From Murinocardiopsis flavida (GTDB taxonomy: Bacteria > Actinomycetota > Actinomycetes > Streptosporangiales > Streptosporangiaceae), in NCBI RefSeq assembly GCF_003014485.1, contig NZ_PYGA01000027.1:1-64000 (forward strand): DNA of 64,000 bases, given 5' to 3'. A model generated the notes under the pieces. The model was not told where the DNA came from and searched no databases. It saw only the letters and a program-made list of their open reading frames with translations. The position numbers were made by a program, and so were the translations under genes. Shown here in pieces: positions 53,223-62,721 of the stretch; positions within the stretch are counted from its first letter, which is position 1, and each line of letters starts with the position of its first letter.

Positions 53223-53777
53223 TCAGCAGTTGGTGCTGCTGGTGATGGACGTGTTCCCGTAGTACTTGACGGCGACGTTGTTGATGACGACCTTCACCGG
53301 TGTGCCGTTCTTCTTCTGCTCGTAGTGCAGGTGCGGGCCGGTGGAACCGCCGGTGCTGCCGACCTTGCCGATCCTGGTGCCCGTGTTCACCTTGGCACCC
53401 TTGTTGACGTTGAAGGAGCTCAGGTGGGCGTAGAGGGTCTGCCACCCGCCCCCGTGGTCGACGACCAGGTACTTGCCGTAGCTGTCACCGCCGAGGTCGC
53501 GCTTGACGGTCACCGTGCCGGCGCCGCTCGACAGCACGTTCTTGCCGTTGGCGCCGGAGCGCTGGAAGTCGACGGAGTTCTGCGGGTTGTGGTTGCTGCG
53601 GGTGTTGGCGTTCCACACCTGGCCGCAGTCGAAGGGGGTGCGCAGGTTGAGCGCCGCTGCGGCGCGCTCCTCTGCGGCTGCGGGGGCCTGGAGTGCGGTG
53701 GCGAGCAGGGCGGCCGAAGCCGCCGCGACCGCACCGCCCCTTGCGAGCCTGCGGGTCGCACCGGGGTGCTGGCGCAT
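53223..53777 (-). CDS. secreted M23 family metallopeptidase (LytM-like)
   Basis: A 184-residue exported peptidase. The signal spans about residues 1-37 (RRLARGGAVAAASAALLATALQ). The zinc ligands are expected in NHNPQNSVDF (H and D, the actinomycete HxxxxxxD form) and in HLHY; a third histidine lies in TLYAHLSS. M23 enzymes cut glycyl or cross-bridge peptide bonds in peptidoglycan. There is no LysM or other binding domain, so the protein is the catalytic core only. The ATG at 53777 has GGAAAGG nine bases upstream; an earlier in-frame start would break the signal. It sits between ispG and the tripeptidyl peptidase gene but has its own terminators. Confidence 0.9.
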   Translation of the reverse strand: MRQHPGATRRLARGGAVAAASAALLATALQAPAAAEERAAAALNLRTPFDCGQVWNANTRSNHNPQNSVDFQRSGANGKNVLSSGAGTVTVKRDLGGDSYGKYLVVDHGGGWQTLYAHLSSFNVNKGAKVNTGTRIGKVGSTGGSTGPHLHYEQKKNGTPVKVVINNVAVKYYGNTSITSSTNC

Positions 53778-53934
53778 GGGGTCACACCTTTCCGTCGGGG
53801 GATTCGACCGGAAGTCCTCACCGCCGCACGCTAGGGATCCGACCCCGTTCGGGTGAAGACCCAAATACGTTCCGTCACTGGGACGGCGACCCTATTGCGG
53901 CACCCCGAAACCGGGACTCTGCCCGCCCCAGCAG

Positions 53935-53970
53935 CAGGGCGGCGCGGTGCCGAAGCACCGCGCCGCCCTG
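53935..53970 (-). terminator. strong perfect 16-bp hairpin after ispG
   Basis: CAGGGCGGCGCGGTGC (53935-53950) and its exact complement (53955-53970) are separated by the tetraloop CGAA. It lies just beyond the ispG stop, between ispG and the M23 gene, and is the best terminator in the window. Confidence 0.85.
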
Positions 53971-53992
53971 AAAATAAATTTCGGTGATTACG

Positions 53993-55150
53993 CTAACCGG
54001 CGATGGAAACCGACGGTTCGCCGGATTCGACGCCGTCGTCCTTCATCCCTTCGGCGATCCGCATGGCCTCCTCGATGAGGGTCTCCACGATCTGCGACTC
54101 GGGGACGGTCTTGATGACCTCGCCCTTGACGAAGATCTGCCCCTTGCCGTTGCCGGAGGCCACCCCGAGGTCGGCCTCGCGCGCCTCACCGGGCCCGTTC
54201 ACCACGCAGCCCATGACCGCGACGCGCAGCGGGACGTCCATGCCCTCAAGACCGGCGGTGACCTCCTCGGCGAGGGTGTAGACGTCGACCTGGGCGCGGC
54301 CGCAGCTCGGGCAGGAGACGATCTCCAGGCCGCGTTCGCGCAGCCCGAGCGACTCCAGGATCTGGTTGCCGACCTTGATCTCCTCGGCGGGCGGCGCCGA
54401 GAGCGACACGCGGATGGTGTCGCCGATGCCTTCGGCGAGCAGCGCGCCGAACGCCACCGACGACTTGATGGTGCCCTGGAACGCCGGCCCGGCCTCGGTC
54501 ACGCCGAGGTGCAGCGGGTAGTCGCACTGCTGGGCGAGCTGCCGGTAGGAGTTGATCATGACCACGGGGTCGTTGTGCTTCACGGAGATCTTGATGTCGC
54601 GGAAGCCGTGCTCCTCGAACAGCGAGCACTCCCACAGCGCCGACTCCACCAGCGCCTCGGGCGTGGCCCTGCCGTACTTCTCCAGCAGCCGCTTGTCGAG
54701 CGACCCGGCGTTCACCCCGATGCGGATGGGGACCCCCGCCGCCGACGCGGCCTTGGCGATCTCGCCGACCTTGTCGTCGAACTTGCGGATGTTGCCGGGG
54801 TTCACCCGCACCGCGGCGCACCCCGCGTCGATGGCGGCGAAGACGTACTTGGGCTGGAAGTGGATGTCGGCGATGACCGGGATCTGCGACTTCTTCGCGA
54901 TGATCGGCAGCGCCTCGGCGTCGTCGGCGCTGGGCACGGCCACCCGCACGATCTGGCAGCCCGATGCGGTCAGCTCGGCGATCTGCTGGAGCGTGGAGTT
55001 GATGTCGGAGGTCAGGGTGGTCGTCATCGACTGCACCGACACCGGGGCGTCGCCGCCGACGGGCACATTGCCGACCATGATCTGCCGCGACTTGCGGCGC
55101 TCCGCAAGCGGGCGCGGCCGCGCGTTGGGCATTCCAAGATCGACCGACAC
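53993..55150 (-). CDS. ispG: 4-hydroxy-3-methylbut-2-en-1-yl diphosphate synthase (IspG/GcpE)
   Basis: A 385-residue enzyme of the MEP pathway, which converts MEcPP to HMBPP, the penultimate isoprenoid step. The 4Fe-4S ligands are two cysteines in SCPSCGR and one in CVVNGPGEA, near the C-terminus. The TIM-barrel segment with [13 protein letters not shown] and ADIHFQPKY is intact. A GTG start at 55150 has AGGTGAG upstream. It follows rip and dxr on the same strand, as in Mycobacterium. Transcription is ended by the strong hairpin at 53935-53970. Confidence 0.95.
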   Translation of the reverse strand: MSVDLGMPNARPRPLAERRKSRQIMVGNVPVGGDAPVSVQSMTTTLTSDINSTLQQIAELTASGCQIVRVAVPSADDAEALPIIAKKSQIPVIADIHFQPKYVFAAIDAGCAAVRVNPGNIRKFDDKVGEIAKAASAAGVPIRIGVNAGSLDKRLLEKYGRATPEALVESALWECSLFEEHGFRDIKISVKHNDPVVMINSYRQLAQQCDYPLHLGVTEAGPAFQGTIKSSVAFGALLAEGIGDTIRVSLSAPPAEEIKVGNQILESLGLRERGLEIVSCPSCGRAQVDVYTLAEEVTAGLEGMDVPLRVAVMGCVVNGPGEAREADLGVASGNGKGQIFVKGEVIKTVPESQIVETLIEEAMRIAEGMKDDGVESGEPSVSIAG

Positions 55151-55358
55151 TCGGGACTCACCTCACCGGCCGCCGGAGGGGACCGGCGGCGTCATCGTCG
55201 TGTACGTGGACAGGCCACCACTGCCGGTGGCGCCCCAATAACGGGCCGGCGGCACGTGCCGCGCCGTTACCGCCCAGGCTACCGGCCGACCTGCTTGCTT
55301 GGTCCCCGTTTCGGAGAGGTACTTCACGCCGCCGCCCGGGTGCGGCAGCGGAGAAGGG

Positions 55359-56717
55359 CTAGGTGAGACGTACCGGGTTGAACAGGTCGGCGACCAGGAG
55401 CATGACGCTGAAGCACGCGAAAGCGATGAACACCACATAGGCCACCGGCATGAGCTGTGCGACGTCGAACGGCCCCGGGTCGGGCCGCTTGAACAGCTTG
55501 GCGAAGCCGCGCCGCACCGATTCCCACAGCGCGCCGAGGATGTGGCCGCCGTCGAGCGGCAGCAGCGGGACCATGTTGAACGCGAACAGGAACATGTTGA
55601 CGCCCGCCAGCAGGTTGAGCAGGATCACCGCGCGGTCCTGCCACGGCACCGGCTGGGCCAGCACCTCGCCGCCGATGCGCGAGGCCCCGACGATGCCCAC
55701 CGGCGAGTCGATCTGGCGCTCGTGGCCGAGGAACGCCGCGCCGAACACCTCGGGCACCTTCGACGGCAGCGCGACGAGGGCCTTGCCGACCCCCACCGCC
55801 ATGGTGCCGATCTCCCCCGCGGTCTCGCCGGCGCTCAGCGGCTGGCGGGTGTTGGTGAAGTACACCCCGAGGAAGCCGGCGGTCTCGATCTCGGCGACGC
55901 GCTGGCCCTGGTCGTTGGTGACGAACTCGCCGTCGGCGTCGGTCTTGTACACGACCTCGCCGGAGGCGTCGCGCTTGGGCATCTCGTTCTCGACGAGGTT
56001 CGCCTTGAGGTCCATCCGCTCACCGTCACGCTCGACCGTGATGGTCGCCGGGCCGGTGGTGTCGCGGATGAGGCTGGACGCCGCGTTGTTGTCGGGGGCC
56101 TCCGTGCCGTTCACGGCGACGATGCGGTCGCCGGCCTTCATCCCGGCCTCCGCCGCGGGGGTGGGGTCGGCGTCGGCGGCGCAGTCGCGGCTGGTCGCCG
56201 AGCTCGGCACCACGCACTCGCTGACCTCGGCGACGGTCGAGGTGGGCGTGAGCACCCCGATGCCCATCATCGCCACGGCGAACAGCACGACGGCGAGGAT
56301 GAGGTTCATGCCCGGACCGGCGAACATGACGATGAGCCGCTTCCACGGCGCGCGCTGGTAGAACTGGCGGTCCTCGTCGCCGGGTTCGAGCTCGGTCTGG
56401 TTCGCCGCGCGGGCGTCCTCGATCATCGCCCGCCACCGGGACATGGGCTTGCCCGAGGAGGTCTCGCCGCGGTTGCGCGCCGGCGGGATCATGCCGACCA
56501 TGCGGACGAACCCGCCCAGCGGGATGAGCTTGATCCCGTACTCGGTGTCGCCCTTGCGGACCGACCACAGGGTCTTGCCGAACCCGACGAAGTACTGCGT
56601 GCACCGGATCCCGAACATCTTCGCCGTGGCGAGGTGCCCGAGCTCGTGCCATGCCAAGGACAGGAGCAGCCCCAGGAAGAACAGCACGATCCCGAGTGTG
56701 GTCAGTAGCGCGACCAT
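55359..56717 (-). CDS. site-2 intramembrane metalloprotease (Rip1/RseP family)
   Basis: A 452-residue membrane protease. The zinc motif HELGH is at residues 24-28 in the first helix, and the LDGGH segment supplies the third ligand near residue 395. A PDZ domain lies around residues 190-250 (GMKAGDRIVAVNG), and a long acidic insert follows the first helix. The family cuts anti-sigma factors and other membrane proteins inside the membrane. It lies 21 bases after dxr and 208 bases before ispG, in the conserved dxr-rip-ispG order. Its substrates here are not known. Confidence 0.93.
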   Translation of the reverse strand: MVALLTTLGIVLFFLGLLLSLAWHELGHLATAKMFGIRCTQYFVGFGKTLWSVRKGDTEYGIKLIPLGGFVRMVGMIPPARNRGETSSGKPMSRWRAMIEDARAANQTELEPGDEDRQFYQRAPWKRLIVMFAGPGMNLILAVVLFAVAMMGIGVLTPTSTVAEVSECVVPSSATSRDCAADADPTPAAEAGMKAGDRIVAVNGTEAPDNNAASSLIRDTTGPATITVERDGERMDLKANLVENEMPKRDASGEVVYKTDADGEFVTNDQGQRVAEIETAGFLGVYFTNTRQPLSAGETAGEIGTMAVGVGKALVALPSKVPEVFGAAFLGHERQIDSPVGIVGASRIGGEVLAQPVPWQDRAVILLNLLAGVNMFLFAFNMVPLLPLDGGHILGALWESVRRGFAKLFKRPDPGPFDVAQLMPVAYVVFIAFACFSVMLLVADLFNPVRLT

Positions 56718-56738
56718 GTACGTCGTCTCCTCATACCG

Positions 56739-57989
56739 TCATACCGTCGCGGAGATGAGCTCCCTGGCGCGGCGGCGCGCCCAGCCGTCGGCAGCGTAGA
56801 CCTCGTCAAGGGTCAGGGAGTGCCCCGCTGCGGGTTGATGCTCCGAGACTACCCGCGCCACGGTGTCCACGATCGCCGGAAATGCGAGGGTGCCCGCGAG
56901 GAACGCGGCGACCGCCTCCTCGTTCGCCGCATTGTAGACCGCGGGGGCCGTGCCGCCGGCGGCGCCGACCTCGCACGCCAGGCCGACCGCGGGGAACGCC
57001 GCGCCGTCAAGCGGCTCGAAGGTCCAGGTCTGCGCCGCCGTCCAGTCGACGGCGGCGGCCGCGCCGCTGACCCGTTCCGGCCACGACAGGCCGTAGGCGA
57101 TCGGGATGCGCATGTCGGGCGGGCTGGCCTGGGCGAGAGTGGAGCCGTCGGCGTACTCGACCATGGAGTGGATGATCGACTGGGGGTGGACCACGACCTC
57201 GATCCGGTCGAACCCGACGTCGAACAGCAGGTGCGCCTCGATGACCTCGAGGCCCTTGTTGACGAGTGTCGCGCTGTTCACCGTGATCACGGGGCCCATG
57301 GCCCAGGTGGGGTGCGCGAGCGCCTCGGCCGGCGTCACCCGGTCGAGCTCGGCGCGCGACCGGCCGCGGAACGGGCCCCCGCTGGCGGTGACGACCAGCC
57401 GGGCGACCTCCTGGGGGCGCGCGTCGACGTGGCCTTGGGCGAGGCTCGTCAGCTCTGCGGCGGGCACCCGCGGGAAGCACTGGGCGAGCGCGAAGTGCTC
57501 GGAGTCGACGGGGACGATCTGCCCCGGTTCGGCGAGGTCGCGCACCAGCGGGCCGCCGATGATCAGGGACTCCTTGTTGGCGAGCGCCAGGAGGCGTCCG
57601 GCGCGCAGCGCCGCGAGCGTCGACTCCAGGCCGAGCGCGCCGTTCACGCCGTTGAGGACGACGTCGCAGGGGTGCGCGGCGAGTTCGGCGACCGCCTCGG
57701 CGCCGGCCAGCACCTTGGCGCCGCTGCCGTGCGCGGTGAGCCGCTCGGCCAGCCGGGCGGCCTGCGCGGCGTCGGCGACCGCGACGACCGGCACGTCCAG
57801 CGCCGCGGCCTGCTCGGCGAGCAGGTCCACGCGTCCGCCCCCTGCTGCGAGGCCCACCACGCGGAACCGATCGGGGTTGCGGCGGACGATGTCGACGGCC
57901 TGGGTTCCGATGGATCCGGTGGACCCGAGGATGACGACGTCGCGCGGGGCGGTCCCGGTGGCGGCGGCGAGCTGTTCGGCGATGCGCAT
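56739..57989 (-). CDS. dxr: 1-deoxy-D-xylulose 5-phosphate reductoisomerase
   Basis: A 416-residue enzyme for the committed step of the MEP pathway, DXP to MEP. The NADPH-binding site reads [16 protein letters not shown], close to the start; the metal-binding segment is PVDSEHFAL, and the substrate loop [27 protein letters not shown] is intact. The first 17 residues are a variable extension. It is the first gene of the dxr-rip unit, divergent from the serine protease across 122 bases that contain a palindrome. Confidence 0.95.
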   Translation of the reverse strand: MRIAEQLAAATGTAPRDVVILGSTGSIGTQAVDIVRRNPDRFRVVGLAAGGGRVDLLAEQAAALDVPVVAVADAAQAARLAERLTAHGSGAKVLAGAEAVAELAAHPCDVVLNGVNGALGLESTLAALRAGRLLALANKESLIIGGPLVRDLAEPGQIVPVDSEHFALAQCFPRVPAAELTSLAQGHVDARPQEVARLVVTASGGPFRGRSRAELDRVTPAEALAHPTWAMGPVITVNSATLVNKGLEVIEAHLLFDVGFDRIEVVVHPQSIIHSMVEYADGSTLAQASPPDMRIPIAYGLSWPERVSGAAAAVDWTAAQTWTFEPLDGAAFPAVGLACEVGAAGGTAPAVYNAANEEAVAAFLAGTLAFPAIVDTVARVVSEHQPAAGHSLTLDEVYAADGWARRRARELISATV

Positions 57990-58066
57990 GGGCCCTATTG
58001 TCCCGCACCCGGGTGAGCGGGGAGCGCCGATCGGGCGCGGTTCCCGACCCCTCCCCCCGATAAACC

Positions 58067-58090
58067 CAAAGTGACGTCATGATCACTTTG
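58067..58090. promoter_or_regulatory. palindrome CAAAGTGA-N8-TCACTTTG
   Basis: Perfect 8-base arms (58067-58074 and 58083-58090) around an 8-base centre lie between divergent dxr (start 57989) and the serine protease. An in-frame ATG at 58079 falls inside it, so I place the protease start downstream at 58112. It looks like a dimer operator that could control either gene. Confidence 0.6.
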
Positions 58091-58111
58091 CGTGTGGCAC
58101 ACTTGGGTGCC

Positions 58112-59146
58112 ATGTCAGCCAGCCTCGCCAAGCAGGTCCTCGGCACCCTCGCGGGCGTCACCATCGCGATGGTCGGCGCGTCCGCCGGGACGATGCCCGA
58201 CTACCAGGCCCCCGCGGCGCACCAGGGTTCCGCGGCGTCCGCCGCGCGGGCGCCCGGCGCCCCCATGCAGCCCATGCTCGGCCCCGAGGACGGTGTCGTC
58301 CGGCAGAACGCCGTGAACGACCCCATCGCCCTCGAACGGGTCCTCGAGTACTGGACGCCCGAGCGCATGGCCGCCGCCGAGCCGGCCGGCCGGCAGGTCG
58401 ACAACGCCCCGCCCGGGGCCGCCGACGGTGCCGGCCCGACCGACCCGCAGGCCGCGCCCCGCCCCGACAGCCAGGGCGAGCGGTGGACCGCCGGCGGCAA
58501 GATCACCAAGACCACCGGCCGCGTCTACCTCACCATGGACGGCGGCGACTTCACCTGCTCCGCGTCCGTCGTGCACGCCGACAACAAGGACACCCTCGTC
58601 ACCGCCGGGCACTGCCTCAAGGACGGCAAGGGGGCGTGGGCGAAGAACTGGACGTTCATCCCCGGCTACAGCGCCGGGAAGGAGCCGCTGGGCCGCTACG
58701 TCGCCCGCGAGCTGCTCGTCGCGCCCCAGTGGTCGCACCAGGCCGACGACAGCTACGACTTCGGCATGGCGGTGCTCAACACCTCCGGCGGCAAGCACGT
58801 CGCCGACCGCACCGGCTCCCAGCCGATCTCCTTCGGCACCGCGCCCCAGAGCGTCCGCTACGCCTTCGGCTACCCCACCTCCGGCGGGTTCGACGGCCGC
58901 CACCTGCACTACTGCTCCGGCCAGACCCGGCCCGACCAGCGCGACACCAAGTCCTCCGGCATGGCCTGCCGCATGACCGAGGGGTCCAGCGGCGGGCCGT
59001 GGCTGTCGAACTTCGACACCGCCACCGGCAAGGGCACCATCACCTCGGTGGTGAGCTTCAAGTACGCCAACGACGAGAGCACCCAGTACGGGCCGCACCT
59101 CGGCGCCGAGGCCAAGAAGCTCTACGACGACGCCCGCACCATGTGA
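58112..59146 (+). CDS. secreted V8/trypsin-like serine protease
   Basis: A 344-residue exported protease. The signal peptide covers about residues 1-26, followed by a roughly 85-residue Pro/Ala-rich propeptide. The catalytic triad is in LVTAGHC (His), DFGMAVL (Asp) and TEGSSGGPW (Ser), the glutamyl-endopeptidase/trypsin-like S1 arrangement. The start is chosen at ATG 58112 because the earlier ATG (58079) sits in a palindrome and gives an unlikely leader, but no strong ribosome site precedes either. A terminator-like stem follows at 59169. Substrate preference cannot be read. Confidence 0.85.
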   Translation: MSASLAKQVLGTLAGVTIAMVGASAGTMPDYQAPAAHQGSAASAARAPGAPMQPMLGPEDGVVRQNAVNDPIALERVLEYWTPERMAAAEPAGRQVDNAPPGAADGAGPTDPQAAPRPDSQGERWTAGGKITKTTGRVYLTMDGGDFTCSASVVHADNKDTLVTAGHCLKDGKGAWAKNWTFIPGYSAGKEPLGRYVARELLVAPQWSHQADDSYDFGMAVLNTSGGKHVADRTGSQPISFGTAPQSVRYAFGYPTSGGFDGRHLHYCSGQTRPDQRDTKSSGMACRMTEGSSGGPWLSNFDTATGKGTITSVVSFKYANDESTQYGPHLGAEAKKLYDDARTM

Positions 59147-59168
59147 CGGCCACCCGGCCCTGCCACGG

Positions 59169-59209
59169 AGCCCTCCGGCCCCCGCCTTCCCGGCGGGGAC
59201 CGGAGGGCT
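59169..59209 (+). terminator. putative terminator of the serine protease gene
   Basis: Arms AGCCCTCCGGCCCCCGCC (59169-59186) and GGCGGGGACCGGAGGGCT (59192-59209) pair at 17 of 18 positions. It begins 22 bases after the stop. Confidence 0.7.
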
Positions 59210-59364
59210 TCGTCGTCGCCGCACGGCGCCGCTGCGGGGATCTTGGCGCCGCCCCGGTGACTCCGCGATGTCGCCCGATCCCGTAGAGTGGCCCGGCCGT
59301 CGGGTGCGGCACCCCCCGCTCGTCGGCCCTCCCCCCTTCACCGCTCCCCATTGGAAGGACACCG

Positions 59365-60972
59365 ATGCCCGCAACCCCCGCACCCCCTGCGGCAGGGCCT
59401 CGCCGAGTCCGCTCGACCGGCCTCATCGCGGTGGTCGCCGCCGCGGCGCTGATCGGCCCGTTGTCGGGCGCCGCCTCGGCCGAGTCCACCGCCGACAGCG
59501 TGGCCGCCCTCCGCAAGGACATCGACGCGCTGCTCGACGCACCCGAGCTCAAGGGCGCCGTCTCCGGCGTCCAGGTGCGCAGCCTCGACGAGGACGCGCT
59601 GCTCTACGAGCGCGACGCCGCGAAGCCGCTGGTCCCGGCATCCAACGCCAAGCTCCTCACTTCGGCCGCCGCTCTGGACGTCCTCGGCCCCGACCACACC
59701 TTCGCCACCAAGGTCGCCGCGAGCGAGGACCCCGCCGACGGCGTCGTCGACGGCGACCTGTTCCTGAAGGGCACCGGCGACCCCACGATGACCGCCGGCG
59801 CCTACGACGCCCTCGCCGAGAAGGTCGCGAAGTCCGGCGTCACCAAGGTCACCGGCGACCTCAAGGCCGACGACTCCTGGTTCGACGGGAAGGGGCTCGC
59901 CGCCGACTGGGACGAGAGCGACGAGCCGTACCACTACGCGGCGCAGATCTCGGCGCTGACCGTCGCGGCGAACACCGACTACGACACCGGGTCCGTCAAC
60001 GCCAAGGCCGTCCCCGGCGCGTCGAAGGGCGCGGCCGTCAAGGCGTCGCTCAGCCCCATGGCCGACAACCTCACCGTGCAGAACAAGGGCGAGACCGGCG
60101 CGAAGGACAGCGAGGCGAGCCTCGGCGCCGCGCGCAAGTCCGGCACCAACACGTTCACCTTCTCCGGGAGCCTGCCCGCGGGGGGCGCGGCGTTCGAGGA
60201 GCTGCGCACGGTGCACAAGCCCACCAACCACGCCACGCACCTCTTCGCGGCCGCGCTGGAGGAGCACGGCGTCGAGGTCGGCGGCACGATCGCACGGGGC
60301 GTCGCGCCCAAGGGCGCCGACACGGTCGCCGCGCGCGAGTCGATGCCGCTGGAGAAGCTGCTCGTCCCGTTCCTGAAGCTGTCCAACAACGGGCACGCCG
60401 AGATCCTGGTCAAGTCCATGGGCCGCAAGGTCGAGGGCGAGGGGAGCTGGGACGCCGGCCTCCCGCAGATCTCGGCCGCGCTGAACCGCCTCGGTGTGAA
60501 GACCGACGGCATGGAGCTGACCGACGGCTCCGGCCTGGCGGCCACCGACAAGGTCCGGGCCGACACGGTCACCGCGCTGCTCGAAGAGGCGCCCGGCGAA
60601 CCGTGGTTCGCCGCGTGGCAGAAGTCGCTGCCGCTGGCCGGCGACCCCGACCGGATGGTGGGCGGCACCCTGTCCGAGCGCATGCGGGGCACGGCCGCCG
60701 AGGGCAAGGTCCACGCCAAGACCGGCAGCCTCACCGGGGCGAGCGCGCTTTCGGGCTACGCCACCTCCGCCGACGGCGAGAAGCTGGTGTTCTCCATCCT
60801 CAACAACAAGTACGAGGGCGCGCCCCCGCGCGGGACCCAGGACGCCATCGCGGTGCGCCTGTCCGAGTTCTCGCGCGAGGCGCCCAAGGTCACGCCGCGG
60901 GTCTCCCCGCAGCGCAAGGCCGACGAGGGCTACACCGGCGACCTCGAATGCACCTGGGCGGGCACCTGCTGA
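59365..60972 (+). CDS. dacB: D-alanyl-D-alanine carboxypeptidase/endopeptidase (PBP4, DacB)
   Basis: A 535-residue secreted class C penicillin-binding protein. The signal is at about residues 1-40. The three active-site motifs are PASNAK (SxxK), LSNNGHA (SxN) and HAKTGSL (KTG), in the normal order. The PBP4 family trims or cuts cross-links in peptidoglycan. Inserted domains between SxxK and SxN are typical of DacB. GGAAGGA lies seven bases before the ATG. A terminator follows at 60997. The last 20 residues contain two cysteines (ECTWAGTC), perhaps a disulfide. Confidence 0.93.
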   Translation: MPATPAPPAAGPRRVRSTGLIAVVAAAALIGPLSGAASAESTADSVAALRKDIDALLDAPELKGAVSGVQVRSLDEDALLYERDAAKPLVPASNAKLLTSAAALDVLGPDHTFATKVAASEDPADGVVDGDLFLKGTGDPTMTAGAYDALAEKVAKSGVTKVTGDLKADDSWFDGKGLAADWDESDEPYHYAAQISALTVAANTDYDTGSVNAKAVPGASKGAAVKASLSPMADNLTVQNKGETGAKDSEASLGAARKSGTNTFTFSGSLPAGGAAFEELRTVHKPTNHATHLFAAALEEHGVEVGGTIARGVAPKGADTVAARESMPLEKLLVPFLKLSNNGHAEILVKSMGRKVEGEGSWDAGLPQISAALNRLGVKTDGMELTDGSGLAATDKVRADTVTALLEEAPGEPWFAAWQKSLPLAGDPDRMVGGTLSERMRGTAAEGKVHAKTGSLTGASALSGYATSADGEKLVFSILNNKYEGAPPRGTQDAIAVRLSEFSREAPKVTPRVSPQRKADEGYTGDLECTWAGTC

Positions 60973-60996
60973 TCGGCAGCTGACCGATCCCCACCG

Positions 60997-61027
60997 GGGG
61001 GCGTGGACGCAGAGCGTCCACGCCCCC
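60997..61027 (+). terminator. dacB terminator
   Basis: A perfect 14-base stem (60997-61010 with 61014-61027), a 3-base loop and a following T/C-rich stretch lie 25 bases after the dacB stop. Confidence 0.88.
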
Positions 61028-61143
61028 TTCTCTCTTGCAGAAGGCACCGCGTTTCCAGCGGACACCGACCGCCCGCGGCTCCGCGTCCGCCGCCGGAGGG
61101 CGACGGCGGCGGCCGACCGGAGGGGCCGGTCGGCGTCGGCCGG

Positions 61144-62637
61144 TCAGGGGGCGGCGGCGGAGTGCTGCTGGGCGGCGAGGAAGTGCGCGGTCTCCCGCGT
61201 CGCCTCGTACAGCGCGCGGTAGTGCGGGTAGAACTCGGCGTAGACCGCGCTCCGCTGCGGGTCCGGTTCGACCACGGCCGTGATCGGGTTCCAGGTGTCG
61301 GCGTCCGGGGCGATGCCGATGGCGTGCGCCGCCAGGAACGCGTCGCCGAACGCCGCGCCGATGGTGTGCTTCGGCACCTGCTGCACCGCGCCGGTCACGT
61401 CGGAGACGATGCGGGGCCACAGGCCGCCCTGGGCGCCGCCGCCGACCGCGACGATCCGCTCCGGGGCGCCGCCGGCCTCCTCCATCGCGGCGAGGTTGTG
61501 CCGCACCCCGTAGGCGGTGCCCTCCAGGACGGCCCGGTAGATCTCGGCGCCGCCGTGCGCGGTGGTCAGCCCGGCCAGCACGCCCCGCGCGTCCGGGTCG
61601 AACAAGGGGGTGCGCTCGCCCGCGAAGTACGGGAGCAGCAGCAGGCCGTCGCTGCCGGCGGGGACGCGCTCGGCCGCGGCGGTGAGGGCGCCGAACTCGC
61701 CGCCCACCAGGTCGCGCAGCCAGTCGGTGACGGCCCCCGAGGTCGCCATCCCGGCCGCCAGGGTCTCCGTCCCGGCGAAGGCGCCCTTGGTGCCCCACAG
61801 GCCGTCGTGCGGCCGCAGCCGGTCGACGACCTGGACCAGGAACATCGTGGTGCCGTACATGACCATCGCGTCGCCGGGGCCGCGCACCCCGACGCTGGCG
61901 GCCTCGGCCCAGGCGTCGATGGTGCCGGTGGTGACCGGTGTGCCGACCGGCAGCCCCGTCAGCCGGGCGGCCTCCGCGGTGACCGTCCCGGCGACCTCGG
62001 TGGACCAGGCGAGTTCCGGCAGCGCCAGTCCCGGCGCGACCTGCTCGGCCCAGTCGGCCGCCCAGGTGCCGCGCCGCATGTCGTACAGCGGGTCGCACTG
62101 GCTCGCGGAGTGGTGGTCCAGGACGTAGCGCCCGGTGAGCCTGTGGACCAGGAACGAGCTGGCCATGAGCAGCATGGCGGTGGCGCCGTAGACGTCGGGC
62201 TCGTTGCGCCGCAGCCAGGCGACCTTCGGGCCGACCGCCTGGGACGTCAGCCGGCTGCCGCCGCGTGCGACGATCCGCTCGGCCCCGAGGTCCGCGGTCA
62301 GCTCGGCGATCTCGGCTGTGGCGCGGGTGTCCACGCCGTAGAGGATCGCGGGCCGCAGCGGGGTCCCGGCCGCGTCGGCGGGCAGCAGGCACGGGCCGAT
62401 CCCGCTGACTCCGACCGCGAGGACCCGCACCCCCTCGACCGCGGCGAGGAGGTCGCGCACGATCGCGGTGAAGTCCGCCCACCACACCGCCTCGGCGTCG
62501 TGCTCGACCCGGCCGGGCCGCGGCGTCGACGTGCCGTGGGGCCGGTCGGCGCGGGCGAGCAGGGTACCGTCGGGCGCCACCAGCACCCCTTTGGAACTGG
62601 CCGTGCCGATGTCGATGCCGAGCAGCGCCTCGGTCAT
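61144..62637 (-). CDS. FGGY-family carbohydrate kinase
   Basis: A 497-residue sugar kinase with the FGGY fold. The N-terminal phosphate loop GIDIGTASSKGVL starts at residue 7, and the second, AVGGGAQGGLWPRIVSDVTG, is in the C-terminal half. It resembles xylulokinase and related pentulose kinases, with the catalytic aspartate expected near VTTGTIDAWAEA. The substrate cannot be fixed. It lies 84 bases downstream of the isomerase-like gene on the same strand, suggesting a sugar operon that starts beyond the window. Confidence 0.88.
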   Translation of the reverse strand: MTEALLGIDIGTASSKGVLVAPDGTLLARADRPHGTSTPRPGRVEHDAEAVWWADFTAIVRDLLAAVEGVRVLAVGVSGIGPCLLPADAAGTPLRPAILYGVDTRATAEIAELTADLGAERIVARGGSRLTSQAVGPKVAWLRRNEPDVYGATAMLLMASSFLVHRLTGRYVLDHHSASQCDPLYDMRRGTWAADWAEQVAPGLALPELAWSTEVAGTVTAEAARLTGLPVGTPVTTGTIDAWAEAASVGVRGPGDAMVMYGTTMFLVQVVDRLRPHDGLWGTKGAFAGTETLAAGMATSGAVTDWLRDLVGGEFGALTAAAERVPAGSDGLLLLPYFAGERTPLFDPDARGVLAGLTTAHGGAEIYRAVLEGTAYGVRHNLAAMEEAGGAPERIVAVGGGAQGGLWPRIVSDVTGAVQQVPKHTIGAAFGDAFLAAHAIGIAPDADTWNPITAVVEPDPQRSAVYAEFYPHYRALYEATRETAHFLAAQQHSAAAP

Positions 62638-62721
62638 GTGCTGGACTCCCAGGAGGTCGGGGGTGGGGCGGGCCCTCGCGCCCGGCCCGGGCGCGGTGCC
62701 CGGGCCGCGGTGCCGGTGCCC

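Noticed and set aside
53778-53934. ydaO-type (cyclic di-AMP) riboswitch before the M23 peptidase
   Set aside because: Short GGCGGTGA and CGAATCCC stretches occur on the minus strand but not in the order or spacing of the riboswitch core.
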